64,000 nt of DNA from JAAYYM01 sp964483155 (GTDB taxonomy: Bacteria; Bacillota; Clostridia; Lachnospirales; Lachnospiraceae): assembly GCA_964483155.1 (NCBI GenBank), contig CAZAAC010000007.1, forward strand, positions 1-64,000. Reading direction: 5' to 3'. Within the stretch, counting starts at the first letter, position 1. Each line of letters starts with the position of its first letter. A model generated the notes under the pieces. That model searched no databases and was not told the origin of the DNA. It was given only the letters and a program-made list of their open reading frames with translations. This document shows positions 41,842 to 51,916 of the stretch, piece by piece. The position numbers were made by a program, and so were the translations under genes.

Positions 41842-44751
41842 TTGGACAAGTATGAGTATAAGGTGCGTGCCGAGCAAATTAAAACACTTTTGGAAAGCAA
41901 AGAATATGCGGAAGCAATGAAAGTGGCTGACACGGTTGATTGGCGCAGAGTTAAAAGTGTTTCCATGCTTTGTACTGTCAGTGAAATTTATAAAATAAAC
42001 AGAAAATATGAAGAAAGCCGGGATATTTTGCTCCTGGCTTATGAACGTTATCCAGGTGGAAGGATGATCGTATATGCACTATGTGAACTTGCAATTAAAA
42101 TGGAGGAGTATGTTCTGGCAGTTGAATATATGAAGGAGTTTGCACAAATTGCACCCAGGGATACGGGTATTTATATATTAAGATATAAGTTATATGAAGC
42201 ACAGGATGTTCCTCTAGAAGAAAAAATAGAGGTTTTAGAAGAATTTAAACAAAGAGATTATCGGGAGAGATGGGCGTATGAACTAGCATATTTATATCAC
42301 AGAGTAGGGTTAGGAACTAGATGTGTAGAAGAGTGTGATGAAATCATGCTTTGGTTTGGTGAAGGAAAGTATGTTATTAAGGCAATGGAGCTTAAAATGC
42401 TTCATGAACCATTAACAGAAGAACAATTACAAAAATACAATGCAAGAAATATTTACGCAGAAGAGCCACAGCAAAGAGAGTATGGAAATGGAAAATCTCC
42501 AGAGATAAGTTCTCAAGTATCAAGTAGTGCAAGGAACGCAGAACATAAAATGGGAACAGAGAATACTGATAAAATATCTCAGTTATTCGGGAATATTCCA
42601 ATTGATAGAGCAGAACAGTCGCAAGTAATCAGTGATGATGAAATTGAAGTAAAGCCTATGAATATGAGTAAGTATAGTACAATGAACCTGCAAGAGGAAC
42701 TTGCAAAGAGTATGCATGAATTCTTAACTAATGAGGATACATCTACAGAAACGGATTATGCGGCATATCAGGAGCTACAATATATTCCACAGGAGCAAAT
42801 GTATGTATCACAGCAGGAACAATATATTCCACAGGAGCAGGTGTATGTAACACAGCAGGAACAATATATTCCACAGGAGCAAATGTATGCACCACAGCAG
42901 GAGCAATACATTCCACAGGAGCAAATGTATGTACCGCAGCAGGAGCAATACATTCCACAGGAGCAAATGTATGTATCACAGCAGGAACAATATATTCCAC
43001 AGGAGCAGGTTAATGTACCACTGCAGGAGCAATATATTCCACAGGAGCAGGTTTATGTAACACAGCAGGAGCAAAATACCCCACAAGAACAAACTAGTGA
43101 GGTACAGGAGGAGTCTAAAACAAGTAAGCAATTATATGAGGAAGAATTAAGAAAAGAATCGGAATATGATAGGATGCTAGCACAAGAATTGGATGGTCAG
43201 ATTTCTTTGAGCTTACCGGAAGAGGAAATCATTGATAAGCAGATGACAGGACAAATTTGTATAGAAGATGTACTTAAAGAATGGGAAACAAAGAAACAGG
43301 ATAATAATATCAAACGTAAAGAAGAGGCAAGAAGAAAAGCACTTGATCAGACGAATGATATACTAGCACAGTTAGTAGGTGTTATTCCAGGTATTGTAGC
43401 GCCTTCTAAGGATAATGAACCAAGAAGTTCTATCTCAAATGAAAGAACAATATCAGAAGAAGTTAAAGAGCAGACAAGCAATTATGAAAAAGATACTTTA
43501 ACAGCGGAAGAACCTCGTATGATGACTATTGAAGAAGAGTTAATGGCAATGATGACTACTTCTTCAGACACTCAAGAAGAGGGAAATAATGTAAAAGAAA
43601 ACAAAGAAGAAAGTATCACTATAGGTAATTCTGAAGTCAAAAAGGTTTTTGATATAGAGGATAAACAGAAAGCGTTAGAAGTTACAGGTAAAATTCCAGA
43701 TTTTATTCTTCCAAGTATGCCAAAAGTACATGCTGAAAAAGAAGATATAGAAAAACCAATTATAAATGCTGATGAATTGTCAGAAATTGAAGAAATTGAA
43801 GAAATTGATCAACCAGAAGAAATAGATGAACCAATCTTTGATGAAGAAATAGATCAAGCAATTCATGAGGAAGAAGAACTATCTAGAGAAACTTTGGAAG
43901 AAGATAATAGTTCTGCAGAAATAAAAGATGCAGAGGAGAAAGTGTTAAAAAAAGGAAAGCCTAGTTATATGACATTAGAAGAAAGGCCAAAGAGTAAGAG
44001 AGATTTCGACGAGAAAGAACAGAGAATATTTGCAGCTTTTAACGGAATAGAAGTGGTAAAGGCACAACTTGTAGAAGCCATGGAAAAAATCAGCATGGAC
44101 GGAGACAAGGGAAATGTAATTATTCTGGGTCCTATTGAATCAGGTAGAAAGGATTTTGCAATTGATATTATTAAAGCAATGCAAATAACAGATAGCAGAT
44201 TCTCTGGAAAAGTTGCAAAGATAGCAGGAAAAGCCTTAAATAAAAAAGATATATCAAGTACTCTTGCTAAATTGGGAGGAGGAGCACTTATTGTAGAAGA
44301 GGCTGGAGAATTATCAAAAGAGACACTGCAAAATATATGTAATTCATTGATAAAAGAAAAATTATGTATAGCAATTGTAATTGAAGATAAGAAAAACGCT
44401 TTAAAACCTTTAATGGATGAGATACCAGAAATAAATCAAACATTTAATATAATGATTGATTTGCCAGAATTCAGTAATGATGACTTAGTAGCATATGCAA
44501 AAGGATATGCGAGGGAATGTGAGTATGGTATAGATGAAATGGGGATTTTAGCATTATATACTCGAATTGGTGAATTACAGACGGTAGATCATATTGTTTC
44601 ATTGGAAGAAGTAAGGACAATTATTGATGTAGCAATTAAACATGTAGATAAGAAGAATATGTCGCATTTTATTGATATCTTATTCGCCAAAAGATATGAT
44701 GATGAAGATTTTATTATTTTGAGGGAAAAGGACTTCATTACCAAACAATAA
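41842..44751 (+). CDS. Large TPR / low-complexity protein with degenerate AAA-like C terminus
   Basis: The TTG start follows GAGGTG at seven bases. The product is 969 residues. Residues about 1-200 form tetratricopeptide-like helices (MKVADTVDWRRVKSV, SRDILLLAYERYPGGR). A polar linker follows, then seven and a half copies of a 14-residue unit QYIPQEQMYVxQQE (about 313-418). A long acidic, disordered stretch comes next (about 420-720). The last about 240 residues look like an AAA ATPase but with degraded motifs: GPIESGRKD in place of a Walker A (about 764-772; no Thr/Ser after the Lys) and IVEEAGEL in place of Walker B. It is probably cytoplasmic and structural. It lies 21 bp before glgB. Confidence 0.65.
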   Translation: MDKYEYKVRAEQIKTLLESKEYAEAMKVADTVDWRRVKSVSMLCTVSEIYKINRKYEESRDILLLAYERYPGGRMIVYALCELAIKMEEYVLAVEYMKEFAQIAPRDTGIYILRYKLYEAQDVPLEEKIEVLEEFKQRDYRERWAYELAYLYHRVGLGTRCVEECDEIMLWFGEGKYVIKAMELKMLHEPLTEEQLQKYNARNIYAEEPQQREYGNGKSPEISSQVSSSARNAEHKMGTENTDKISQLFGNIPIDRAEQSQVISDDEIEVKPMNMSKYSTMNLQEELAKSMHEFLTNEDTSTETDYAAYQELQYIPQEQMYVSQQEQYIPQEQVYVTQQEQYIPQEQMYAPQQEQYIPQEQMYVPQQEQYIPQEQMYVSQQEQYIPQEQVNVPLQEQYIPQEQVYVTQQEQNTPQEQTSEVQEESKTSKQLYEEELRKESEYDRMLAQELDGQISLSLPEEEIIDKQMTGQICIEDVLKEWETKKQDNNIKRKEEARRKALDQTNDILAQLVGVIPGIVAPSKDNEPRSSISNERTISEEVKEQTSNYEKDTLTAEEPRMMTIEEELMAMMTTSSDTQEEGNNVKENKEESITIGNSEVKKVFDIEDKQKALEVTGKIPDFILPSMPKVHAEKEDIEKPIINADELSEIEEIEEIDQPEEIDEPIFDEEIDQAIHEEEELSRETLEEDNSSAEIKDAEEKVLKKGKPSYMTLEERPKSKRDFDEKEQRIFAAFNGIEVVKAQLVEAMEKISMDGDKGNVIILGPIESGRKDFAIDIIKAMQITDSRFSGKVAKIAGKALNKKDISSTLAKLGGGALIVEEAGELSKETLQNICNSLIKEKLCIAIVIEDKKNALKPLMDEIPEINQTFNIMIDLPEFSNDDLVAYAKGYARECEYGIDEMGILALYTRIGELQTVDHIVSLEEVRTIIDVAIKHVDKKNMSHFIDILFAKRYDDEDFIILREKDFITKQ
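42778..43095 (+). repeat. In-frame 42-bp tandem repeat (7.5 units)
   Basis: Units begin at 42778, 42820, 42862, 42904, 42946, 42988 and 43030, with a partial eighth at 43072. Each encodes QYIPQEQ, a variable residue (mostly Met or Val), then YVxQQE. Several units differ by only a few bases, so the array is probably length-variable. Being in frame and inside a gene without spacers, it is not a CRISPR array. Confidence 0.93.
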
Positions 44752-44772
44752 GACAGGGAAGGAAGTTGTTGT

Positions 44773-46713
44773 ATGAAGGGAAGCAAAAAAGTGACAGAAA
44801 TAAAGGAAAAAAAGGTTGAAGCCTCTCCTTTTATTACGGAAATGGATCAATATCTATTTGGCATGGGAACGCATTATGAAATCTATAAAAAATTAGGGGC
44901 ACATCAAACAATAAGAAATGGTAAAAAAGGATTCTATTTTGCTGTGTGGGCACCTAATGCAGTTGAGGTTAGTTTAATAGGCGAGTTTAACGAGTGGAAT
45001 GAAAATACACATCGTATGAGCAGGCTAAATCCAAGTGGTATTTTTGAAATATTTGTTGAGGGTATTGGAGATAATGTATTATATAAATATCAAGTAGAAA
45101 CGGCTTCGGGCGAAAAGTTGTATAAAACTGACCCTTACGGAAATTATGCTGAAGTCAGACCGGCTACTGCTTCTATTACAACAAATATTAAAAACTTTAA
45201 GTGGAGCGATTCTAATTGGATAAAAAGAAGAGAAGCTACAGATATGAAAAAAGAACCTATGGCTATTTATGAATGTCATATTGGTTCATGGATGAGACAT
45301 CCCTATAGAAAAGACGAGGGATTCTACACATATCGTGAATTTGCAGATAGACTTATAGAATATTTAAAGGAAATGAAGTATACGCATGTTGAACTGATGG
45401 GAATTGCTGAGCATCCATTTGATGGTTCATGGGGATATCAAGTAACAGGTTATTATGCTCCAACTTCGCGTTATGGAAATCCTGAAGACTTTATGTATCT
45501 TATTAATATTTTGCATAAAAATAATATAGGAGTGTTATTAGATTGGGTTCCTGCTCATTTCCCAAAAGATGCGCATGGACTTGCAAATTTTGATGGTTCC
45601 TGTTTATACGAATATGTTGATCCCAAAAAGGGTGAACATTCAGATTGGGGCACAAAGGTTTTTGATTTTGGCAAGAATGAGGTTAAAAATTTTTTAATTG
45701 CTAATGCAATTTTTTGGATTCACGAATTCCATATAGACGGATTACGTGTGGATGCAGTAGCTTCTATGTTGTATTTGGATTATGGAAAAGAAAACGGACA
45801 ATGGATTCCAAATAAATATGGCGGAAATAAAAATCTTGAAGCCATCGAGTTGTTTAAACATTTGAACTCGGTCATAATAGGAAAATATCCAGGAATTATG
45901 ATAATAGCAGAAGAATCGACAGCCTGGCCTAAGGTAACAGACACACCAGAAAATGATGGACTGGGATTTAGTTTTAAGTGGAATATGGGATGGATGCATG
46001 ATTTTTGTGATTATATGAAATTGGATCCGATTTTTAGAAGAGATAATCATTATAAAATGACATTTGCCATGAGTTACAATTATTGTGAAAATTATATTTT
46101 AGTATTGTCTCATGATGAAGTAGTACATTTAAAATGCTCTATGTTGAATAAAATGCCAGGATATTATGTAGACAAATTTTCAAATCTGCGTGTGGGTTAT
46201 ACGTTCATGTTTGGACATGCAGGTAAAAAATTGCTTTTTATGGGACAAGATTTTGGACAAGATCAAGAGTGGAGTGAAGCGAGAGAATTGGAATGGGGTC
46301 TGCTGGAGGATGATTTACATGCAGGATTATCGGAGTATGTAAAAGAGCTTCTCAAAATATACAGCAAGTATCCTTGCCTATATGAATTGGACTATGACCC
46401 TAAAGGATTTACTTGGATAAATGCTGATGATACATATAAAAGCATTTATAGTTTTGTAAGATATTCTGCAAACAATAAGAATAATATGTTATTTGTACTT
46501 AATTTTACGCCGATTGCAAGAGAGGATTATAGAGTTGGCGTTCCAGAGGAAAGAAAGTATAAACTGATATTGAATAGTGATGATACAAAGTTTGGAGGGA
46601 ACGGAAAAGTGCAGTCTGAATATTATGTGGCTGAAGAGAAGGAATGGGATGGACAAAAATATTCAATAGCGTATGAGTTACCTGCATATGGAGCGGCTGT
46701 TTTTTTATTTTAG
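44773..46713 (+). CDS. glgB: 1,4-alpha-glucan branching enzyme
   Basis: A 646-residue GH13 enzyme. An N-terminal CBM48-like domain (FAVWAPNAVEVSLIGEFNEW) precedes the catalytic barrel, with the nucleophile Asp in GLRVDAVASM (about residue 325), the acid Glu in IAEEST (about 379) and the transition-state Asp in LSHDEVVH (about 446). It transfers glucan segments to form alpha-1,6 branches in glycogen. No other glycogen gene is in this window, so it is separated from glgCAP. The ATG follows GGGAAGGAAG. Confidence 0.95.
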   Translation: MKGSKKVTEIKEKKVEASPFITEMDQYLFGMGTHYEIYKKLGAHQTIRNGKKGFYFAVWAPNAVEVSLIGEFNEWNENTHRMSRLNPSGIFEIFVEGIGDNVLYKYQVETASGEKLYKTDPYGNYAEVRPATASITTNIKNFKWSDSNWIKRREATDMKKEPMAIYECHIGSWMRHPYRKDEGFYTYREFADRLIEYLKEMKYTHVELMGIAEHPFDGSWGYQVTGYYAPTSRYGNPEDFMYLINILHKNNIGVLLDWVPAHFPKDAHGLANFDGSCLYEYVDPKKGEHSDWGTKVFDFGKNEVKNFLIANAIFWIHEFHIDGLRVDAVASMLYLDYGKENGQWIPNKYGGNKNLEAIELFKHLNSVIIGKYPGIMIIAEESTAWPKVTDTPENDGLGFSFKWNMGWMHDFCDYMKLDPIFRRDNHYKMTFAMSYNYCENYILVLSHDEVVHLKCSMLNKMPGYYVDKFSNLRVGYTFMFGHAGKKLLFMGQDFGQDQEWSEARELEWGLLEDDLHAGLSEYVKELLKIYSKYPCLYELDYDPKGFTWINADDTYKSIYSFVRYSANNKNNMLFVLNFTPIAREDYRVGVPEERKYKLILNSDDTKFGGNGKVQSEYYVAEEKEWDGQKYSIAYELPAYGAAVFLF

Positions 46714-46743
46714 AATATTATAAAAAAGAATAAATGCTAAGAG

Positions 46744-46786
46744 AAACGGATTGTAAGCAAACAACACTGCTTGATAATCCGTTTTT
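46744..46786 (+). terminator. Intrinsic terminator after glgB
   Basis: AAACGGATT (46744-46752) pairs with AATCCGTTT (46776-46784), with an inner AAGCA/TGCTT stem, followed by TT. It isolates glgB from the flagellar operon. Confidence 0.8.
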
Positions 46787-46806
46787 ACATTTATCAATTC
46801 TATTAT

Positions 46807-46833
46807 TAAGAAATACATAAATTGTGCCGACAT
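46807..46833 (+). promoter_or_regulatory. Sigma-D (sigma-28) type flagellar promoter
   Basis: TAAG (46807-46810), 15 bp, then GCCGACAT (46826-46833). The consensus of Gram-positive sigma-D promoters is TAAA-N15-GCCGATAT, so the match is close. It lies 90 bp before the DUF6240 gene, in front of flagellin and FliS, the expected class of late flagellar genes. Confidence 0.75.
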
Positions 46834-46923
46834 AATGATTATGAAATAGAAATATTTGATTTTTATTATAAAGAGATAAAAGAAGAAAACATTATGAAAA
46901 ATGGTTTCTGATGGAGAGAACAT

Positions 46924-49900
46924 ATGAAGGTAGATTTAAACATACCTAGTATAAATCAAAGTGTTGATGTGGAAAAAAATTTAATAAATTCCACTTATTC
47001 TGAAAAAAAGTCAGAGCATATAAGTGGGTATAAAGTAGACATTTCCAGCACAGTTATGGATAACGCCGCATATGGAGTAGATGATCTAAAAACAGTCCAA
47101 GATATTATGCGGGATGCAGGGCAACAGGATGTAGCCTTACAGCGAAATTATATGGCGGTAATGTCTAATTCTATGTCAACAGAAGATTTTGCTAAGTTAC
47201 AAGAAGAGGGATATTCTCCTGATAATATGACGGTTGAAACAGCTGTTACTGCGCTAGATAGAATTAAGGCAACTTTAGTAGATGCAGGTGTTGTTATTGA
47301 AGGGTTTAATAATAATATCAGTAATGATCAGTTAGAAGAAATAACAGGAAGTGTTAGTGGAGCAAAAAGAATTGAATCAAAATTGCAAGAAAATGACTTG
47401 CCTGTTAATACGGATAATCTCCAAAGCATTGCAAAGATACTTGATCAAGCAAAGAATATGACACCATTATCAGATGAGGCCATAAAATATATGCTTCAAA
47501 ATTCTATGAAGCCAACAGTAGATAATATTTACAAAGCAGAGCACAGTGGCACAAATGAAGATGGAAACCAATTAAAGGGATATTATGCTGATAGTATGGG
47601 ATATTATGCAAAAAAAGCAGATAGTATTGACTGGCAACAATTGCAGGGGCAGATGGAACAAATAATAAAAAATGCGGGTTTTGAGGTCACAACTGATATA
47701 ATTGAACAAAGTAAGTGGTTAATTGAAAAAGGAGTGCCGCTTACAGAAGAAAAGTTAATTTTACTTAATGAATTAAAATCAATATCGCTACCTATGAAAG
47801 AGGAAAATGTTCTTACAGCAGTAATAAGTGCTATTTCTGATGGAAAAGAAGCAAAGCAGGCTATGCTTAGTGAAAGTGGTAATAAAAGTGCGATACAGAA
47901 AGCATTAGATATAGTACAGAGAGTTACAAGTATTTCAGATACAGCGGTACAAAAGGTAGTAGAAGAGGGAAGAGAACTTACAATCAACAGTTTGTCTGCA
48001 GCACAAGAAATTATTGAAAATAGTTCAGAAAGTAATGATATAAAGACTTCATATGAAATGATTTCAGCAAAAAGACTTCTTGAAGAGACAAGATTGCAGA
48101 TGACTACAGAGGCAACTGCCAGACTTATAAAAAAAGGATTTTCAATTGAAACAGAACCTCTTGAAAAGGTTGTAGAAGAATTAAAAACAACCGAGAAAGA
48201 ATATTTTCAACTACTATTCAAAAGAGGAGAAGCTTCTATTGGTGAAGATACAAGTATAGAAGAAAACATTGCAAAATATAAAGAGACAAGTAATATAATT
48301 AAGGAAATATCTACCCTTCCTGCGGCAGTGTTAGGAAAACAAGTAGCCATTGGTGAAACGTTTTCATTGTCGTATATACATAAAGAGGGAATCATACTTA
48401 AGGCAACATATGACAAAGCAAATGAAACGTATGAGGCCGTTGGAACGGCACCAAGAAGTGATTTGGGAGACTCCATTAAAAAAGCATTTCAAAATATTGA
48501 TGCACTATTAGTAGAAGAGGGTATGGAGCTTACAGAAGTTAATAGACGTGCTGTTAGAATCCTTGGATATAACAAGATATCTATCAACCAGCAATCAATA
48601 AAAGAGGTTAAAGAAGCAGATCAAGCAGTGCAACAATTAATTGAGAAAATGACACCTGCAAAGACACTTGATATGATTCGCAAAGGATGGAATCCTTTAA
48701 ATGAAGATATTTTTCAACTAGCAGATAAAATAACTGAAACAGATGATATAACGAAAAGTGAAAAGTACAGTGAGTTTTTGTGGAAATTGGAAAAAAATAA
48801 TGAGATATCTGCTGAGGAAAGATCATCTTATATAGGTATCTATAGACTATTTAATCAAATAGAGAAAAGTGATGGAAGTGTTATTGGAAGTGTAATGCAA
48901 ACTGGACAGTCGCTAACACTTAATAATCTTTTGTCGGCTGTAAGGTCAAATAAAGCTTCGGGAATCAATACAGCTGTAAGCGATGAATTTGGAATACTAG
49001 AAGATATCATTACATCAGGAGATTCTATTTCTAAGCAGATAAAAACGGCATTTAATCAAAATAGTGATAGCATAAGATATAACAATGCTTTAACAAAAGA
49101 AATAATAGATAAAATAGCACCTGAAAAACTGCAAGGGATGACTTATGATATGAATACAGACATTGAAACCTTTGTGGAAGAACTAAGACAAGCTGAAACA
49201 AATGAAAAGCTAGATAAAGAATACGTTTTAGAACAGATGCAAAATATTACGTCAGCCAAAACAACAGAAGATTATGTATTGAAAGCATTAGTTGATTTTG
49301 ATCAACCGATTACAATAGATAATATTTTGGCGGGATCTGAATTATTAAACAACAGGGGTTCTGTATTTAGACAACTATTAGAACAAGTGGAAAAGAGAGA
49401 TAGTAGTAGTGAAGTAAAATTAAAAGAGGAATTAAAGGATACAATATTTAAATTGCAAGAAAGTATGAATGCTGAATCTACAGCAAAAGAAGCATATGAA
49501 GAACTAAAAGAAATCAGCGAAAAAATATTAGAAAGTGGTAATACGTCACAAAACACAGCAATAGACATAAAAGCAATGAACTCATTATATAAACAGATTT
49601 CACTTGCAACAAATTTTTCAAAAGAAAATAATTATGAAATACCATTATGGATAGAAGGGAAATTGACCTCTATTAATTTAAAAATAATTAAGGGAACAGA
49701 GACCAATGGAAAGGTAGTAGCAACGATGGACCTAAAAGAATTTGGACAAGTGGCAGCAGAGTTTAACTTGCAGGGAGGAAATGTAAAGGGTCTCATTGCT
49801 TGTGATAATGAATACGGAACGGGTAAGCTTGAGAAAATGGAAAATATATTAAGAGAGGCAATGCAGACAGAAGAAAGAAAAGTTGTAGAATTGCGTTTTG

Positions 49901-50043
49901 TATACAGTAACCAGTTGAATATTCAAAAATTTGGAGAAAATACATCTAGTCAGAGATCAACTATTGAAAGTACAAAAGAACTATATGAAGTGGCAAAAGC
50001 ATTTATTACAGGAATGAGAGGTGTAACTACTTATGAAAATTAA
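46924..50043 (+). CDS. DUF6240 protein, FliK-like C terminus
   Basis: A 1039-residue protein without a leader, mostly helical. It has repeated blocks of the kind TxxNLxxIxxILxxAKNM and MTPAKTLDMIRKGWNPL that identify DUF6240, a family often placed beside flagellar genes in Lachnospiraceae. The C terminus (about 905-1000), with IPLWIEGKLTSINLKI-type wording (PLWIEGKLTSINLKIIKG), DLKEFGQVAAEFNLQGGNV and ENILREAM, resembles the hook-length control domain of FliK, which is an inference. It starts behind a sigma-D promoter and its last 11 bases overlap the flagellin start. It may be an export-linked substrate or length control factor. Confidence 0.75.
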   Translation: MKVDLNIPSINQSVDVEKNLINSTYSEKKSEHISGYKVDISSTVMDNAAYGVDDLKTVQDIMRDAGQQDVALQRNYMAVMSNSMSTEDFAKLQEEGYSPDNMTVETAVTALDRIKATLVDAGVVIEGFNNNISNDQLEEITGSVSGAKRIESKLQENDLPVNTDNLQSIAKILDQAKNMTPLSDEAIKYMLQNSMKPTVDNIYKAEHSGTNEDGNQLKGYYADSMGYYAKKADSIDWQQLQGQMEQIIKNAGFEVTTDIIEQSKWLIEKGVPLTEEKLILLNELKSISLPMKEENVLTAVISAISDGKEAKQAMLSESGNKSAIQKALDIVQRVTSISDTAVQKVVEEGRELTINSLSAAQEIIENSSESNDIKTSYEMISAKRLLEETRLQMTTEATARLIKKGFSIETEPLEKVVEELKTTEKEYFQLLFKRGEASIGEDTSIEENIAKYKETSNIIKEISTLPAAVLGKQVAIGETFSLSYIHKEGIILKATYDKANETYEAVGTAPRSDLGDSIKKAFQNIDALLVEEGMELTEVNRRAVRILGYNKISINQQSIKEVKEADQAVQQLIEKMTPAKTLDMIRKGWNPLNEDIFQLADKITETDDITKSEKYSEFLWKLEKNNEISAEERSSYIGIYRLFNQIEKSDGSVIGSVMQTGQSLTLNNLLSAVRSNKASGINTAVSDEFGILEDIITSGDSISKQIKTAFNQNSDSIRYNNALTKEIIDKIAPEKLQGMTYDMNTDIETFVEELRQAETNEKLDKEYVLEQMQNITSAKTTEDYVLKALVDFDQPITIDNILAGSELLNNRGSVFRQLLEQVEKRDSSSEVKLKEELKDTIFKLQESMNAESTAKEAYEELKEISEKILESGNTSQNTAIDIKAMNSLYKQISLATNFSKENNYEIPLWIEGKLTSINLKIIKGTETNGKVVATMDLKEFGQVAAEFNLQGGNVKGLIACDNEYGTGKLEKMENILREAMQTEERKVVELRFVYSNQLNIQKFGENTSSQRSTIESTKELYEVAKAFITGMRGVTTYEN

Positions 50044-51121
50044 TCACAACATTCAAGCATTGATTTCAAGTAATACACTAACAACTAACGAAGAGTTGTT
50101 AGCAAAATCATCAGAGAGACTGTCTTCAGGATATAAAATCAATTATGCAAAAGATAATCCGGCGGGACTAGCAATATCGCATAAGATGAATACTCAAATC
50201 AGAGGTCTGAATCGCGCGGTCCAAAATGCATCAAACGGAATATCAATTATTGAGACGGCTGAAGGTGCGCTTTCAGAAATTCAATCTATGGTACAGAGAA
50301 TGAATGAACTCGCAGTTCAGGCGGCAAACGGAACAAATGTTACGTCTGATAAAATTGCAATCCAAGAAGAAATAAGGCAGCTGTGTGACGAGATTGAAAG
50401 AGTTTCAAAGGATACAGAGTTTAATAAGCAACAACTTCTTAATGGAGAGCAGGATTTAAAAGGATATTCAGATAATGATGCAGTTAAGGTAAGACAATAT
50501 ACGGAAGAAGTTCCCGTTGATAATTACAGGATTGATGTAGCTGTAGATGCAAGTGGTGTGGTAACAGCGGCTTTTACGCTTCCGAGTGATTTTAGTAGCA
50601 CAGCAGAAATTGAAATAACTGATAATGTTGTTACAATTAGTGATATAAACAATTTCTCCATTATAATGGATGTTGATAATACAGCGGTTATGGCAACACA
50701 AGAAGTGGTACTTGATATTACAGGGATTGGTGGAATGGAATTTCAAATAGGAGCAAACGAAGGACAAACAATCAATGTTGTCATACCAGAAGTATCGCTT
50801 AAGAACATGGGACTGCAAGAAATTGACTGTACGTCAATAGAAGGGGCGAGAGAAACACTTGATAAAATGGATTTTGCTTTAGAGTTTATATCACAAACAC
50901 GTTCGTCCCTTGGTGCATATCAAAACAGGCTAGATCATACAATATCAAATTTAGACATTACAAGTGAAAATATGACAGGTGCCTATTCCAGATTAATGGA
51001 TGTAGATATGGCAGAGGAAATGGTAGAGTATACAAAACTGCAGGTATTACAACAGGCTGGGACATCAATGCTTGCGCAAGCAAATGAAAGACCGCAGTCA
51101 GCATTACAATTACTACAGTAA
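50033..51121 (+). CDS. Flagellin
   Basis: A 362-residue flagellin. The conserved N-terminal D0/D1 helices (KINHNIQALISSNTL, RLSSGYKINYAKDNPAG) and C-terminal helices (SSLGAYQNRLDHTISNL, LQQAGTSMLAQAN) flank a central domain of about 150 residues that is beta-rich and forms the surface. There is no leader, as expected for type III export. The ending QSALQLLQ is typical in place of the usual VLQLL or LLQ. The start lies within the end of DUF6240 (11-bp overlap) behind AGAGGTG. A FliS-like chaperone gene follows. Confidence 0.95.
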   Translation: MKINHNIQALISSNTLTTNEELLAKSSERLSSGYKINYAKDNPAGLAISHKMNTQIRGLNRAVQNASNGISIIETAEGALSEIQSMVQRMNELAVQAANGTNVTSDKIAIQEEIRQLCDEIERVSKDTEFNKQQLLNGEQDLKGYSDNDAVKVRQYTEEVPVDNYRIDVAVDASGVVTAAFTLPSDFSSTAEIEITDNVVTISDINNFSIIMDVDNTAVMATQEVVLDITGIGGMEFQIGANEGQTINVVIPEVSLKNMGLQEIDCTSIEGARETLDKMDFALEFISQTRSSLGAYQNRLDHTISNLDITSENMTGAYSRLMDVDMAEEMVEYTKLQVLQQAGTSMLAQANERPQSALQLLQ

Positions 51122-51148
51122 AAAATCAATTTATATAGGGAGGATATT

Positions 51149-51625
51149 ATGACAAAGGAACAAATTCAAACCTATACATTAAGAATTACGCAGGCAGGTA
51201 AAACGGAGATTATTATTATTTTATATGATATGATTCTGGAGGATATAAAAGAAGCAGAAAACTGTTATCAGAATAGTGATTATGATGGATTTAAGAAAGC
51301 ATGTAATCACATTACAAGATGCACGGCAGACTTAGTTGAAGCATTAGACTTTGAATATGATATTTCCTATAGTTTGATGTCATTATATCTATATGTTAAC
51401 AAAGAAATTGCAGCAGCAGTGATAAAAAATAATTCTATATCATTAAAAAACGCAGAATTTGTTATCAAGAATCTAAGAGAAGTATTTGTTAAGGTTTGCG
51501 AGCAAGACGATTCTGGACCGGTTATGAAAAATGCACAAACAGTCTATGCTGGGTTGACATATGGGAAAAAAAATCTGGCTGAAGATTTGCGAGATCAAGG
51601 TTCGTCAAGAGGTTTTAGAGTATAG
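51149..51625 (+). CDS. FliS-like flagellar export chaperone
   Basis: A 158-residue helical protein. The pattern IQTYTLRITQAGKTEIIIILYDMILEDIKEA fits the N-terminal helix of FliS, though the typical AxxxELTLMLYEGxL is altered, and the later helices match a four-helix bundle. FliS holds flagellin monomers unpolymerised before export. It is longer than typical FliS (about 130), and it is directly downstream of flagellin, which supports the call. Confidence 0.8.
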   Translation: MTKEQIQTYTLRITQAGKTEIIIILYDMILEDIKEAENCYQNSDYDGFKKACNHITRCTADLVEALDFEYDISYSLMSLYLYVNKEIAAAVIKNNSISLKNAEFVIKNLREVFVKVCEQDDSGPVMKNAQTVYAGLTYGKKNLAEDLRDQGSSRGFRV

Positions 51626-51643
51626 TAATAATTATTGACAAGT

Positions 51644-51669
51644 AAAAAGCCCTATTTTCGGGGCTTTTT
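51644..51669 (+). terminator. Intrinsic terminator of the flagellin operon
   Basis: AAAAAGCCC (51644-51652) pairs with GGGGCTTTTT (51660-51669) around TATTTTC, with a T-run. The following 247 bases up to the Tad locus are AT-rich; I see no gene there and no certain promoter. Confidence 0.92.
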
Positions 51670-51916
51670 AACTTTATATTTAAAAATAATAATATAATGT
51701 TGTTATAAAGTTACAAAAAGAAAATTTATCAATTAATATTATAGACAGGTATTATTATTTGTACTATAATCAAATCACATTCTATAGAAACGTCAAGTAT
51801 ATTTCAAATAATATTCCCAAAACTGCAAGGAAATAAGTTGTTTTGATATTGATTACACAATTATATTGTTTATCAATAGTGTTAAAGTATGAAAAAAATA
51901 GACAGGAGGAAAATCA

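Noticed and set aside
42743..43000. Cys-rich or repeat-rich open frames on the minus strand opposite the 42-bp repeat array
   Set aside because: They are mirror images of the in-frame repeat on the plus strand, have no ribosome site, and the plus-strand gene explains the region.
42778..43095. Regular repeats as a possible CRISPR array
   Set aside because: The units are contiguous, in frame, without spacers, and code for a 14-residue protein repeat.
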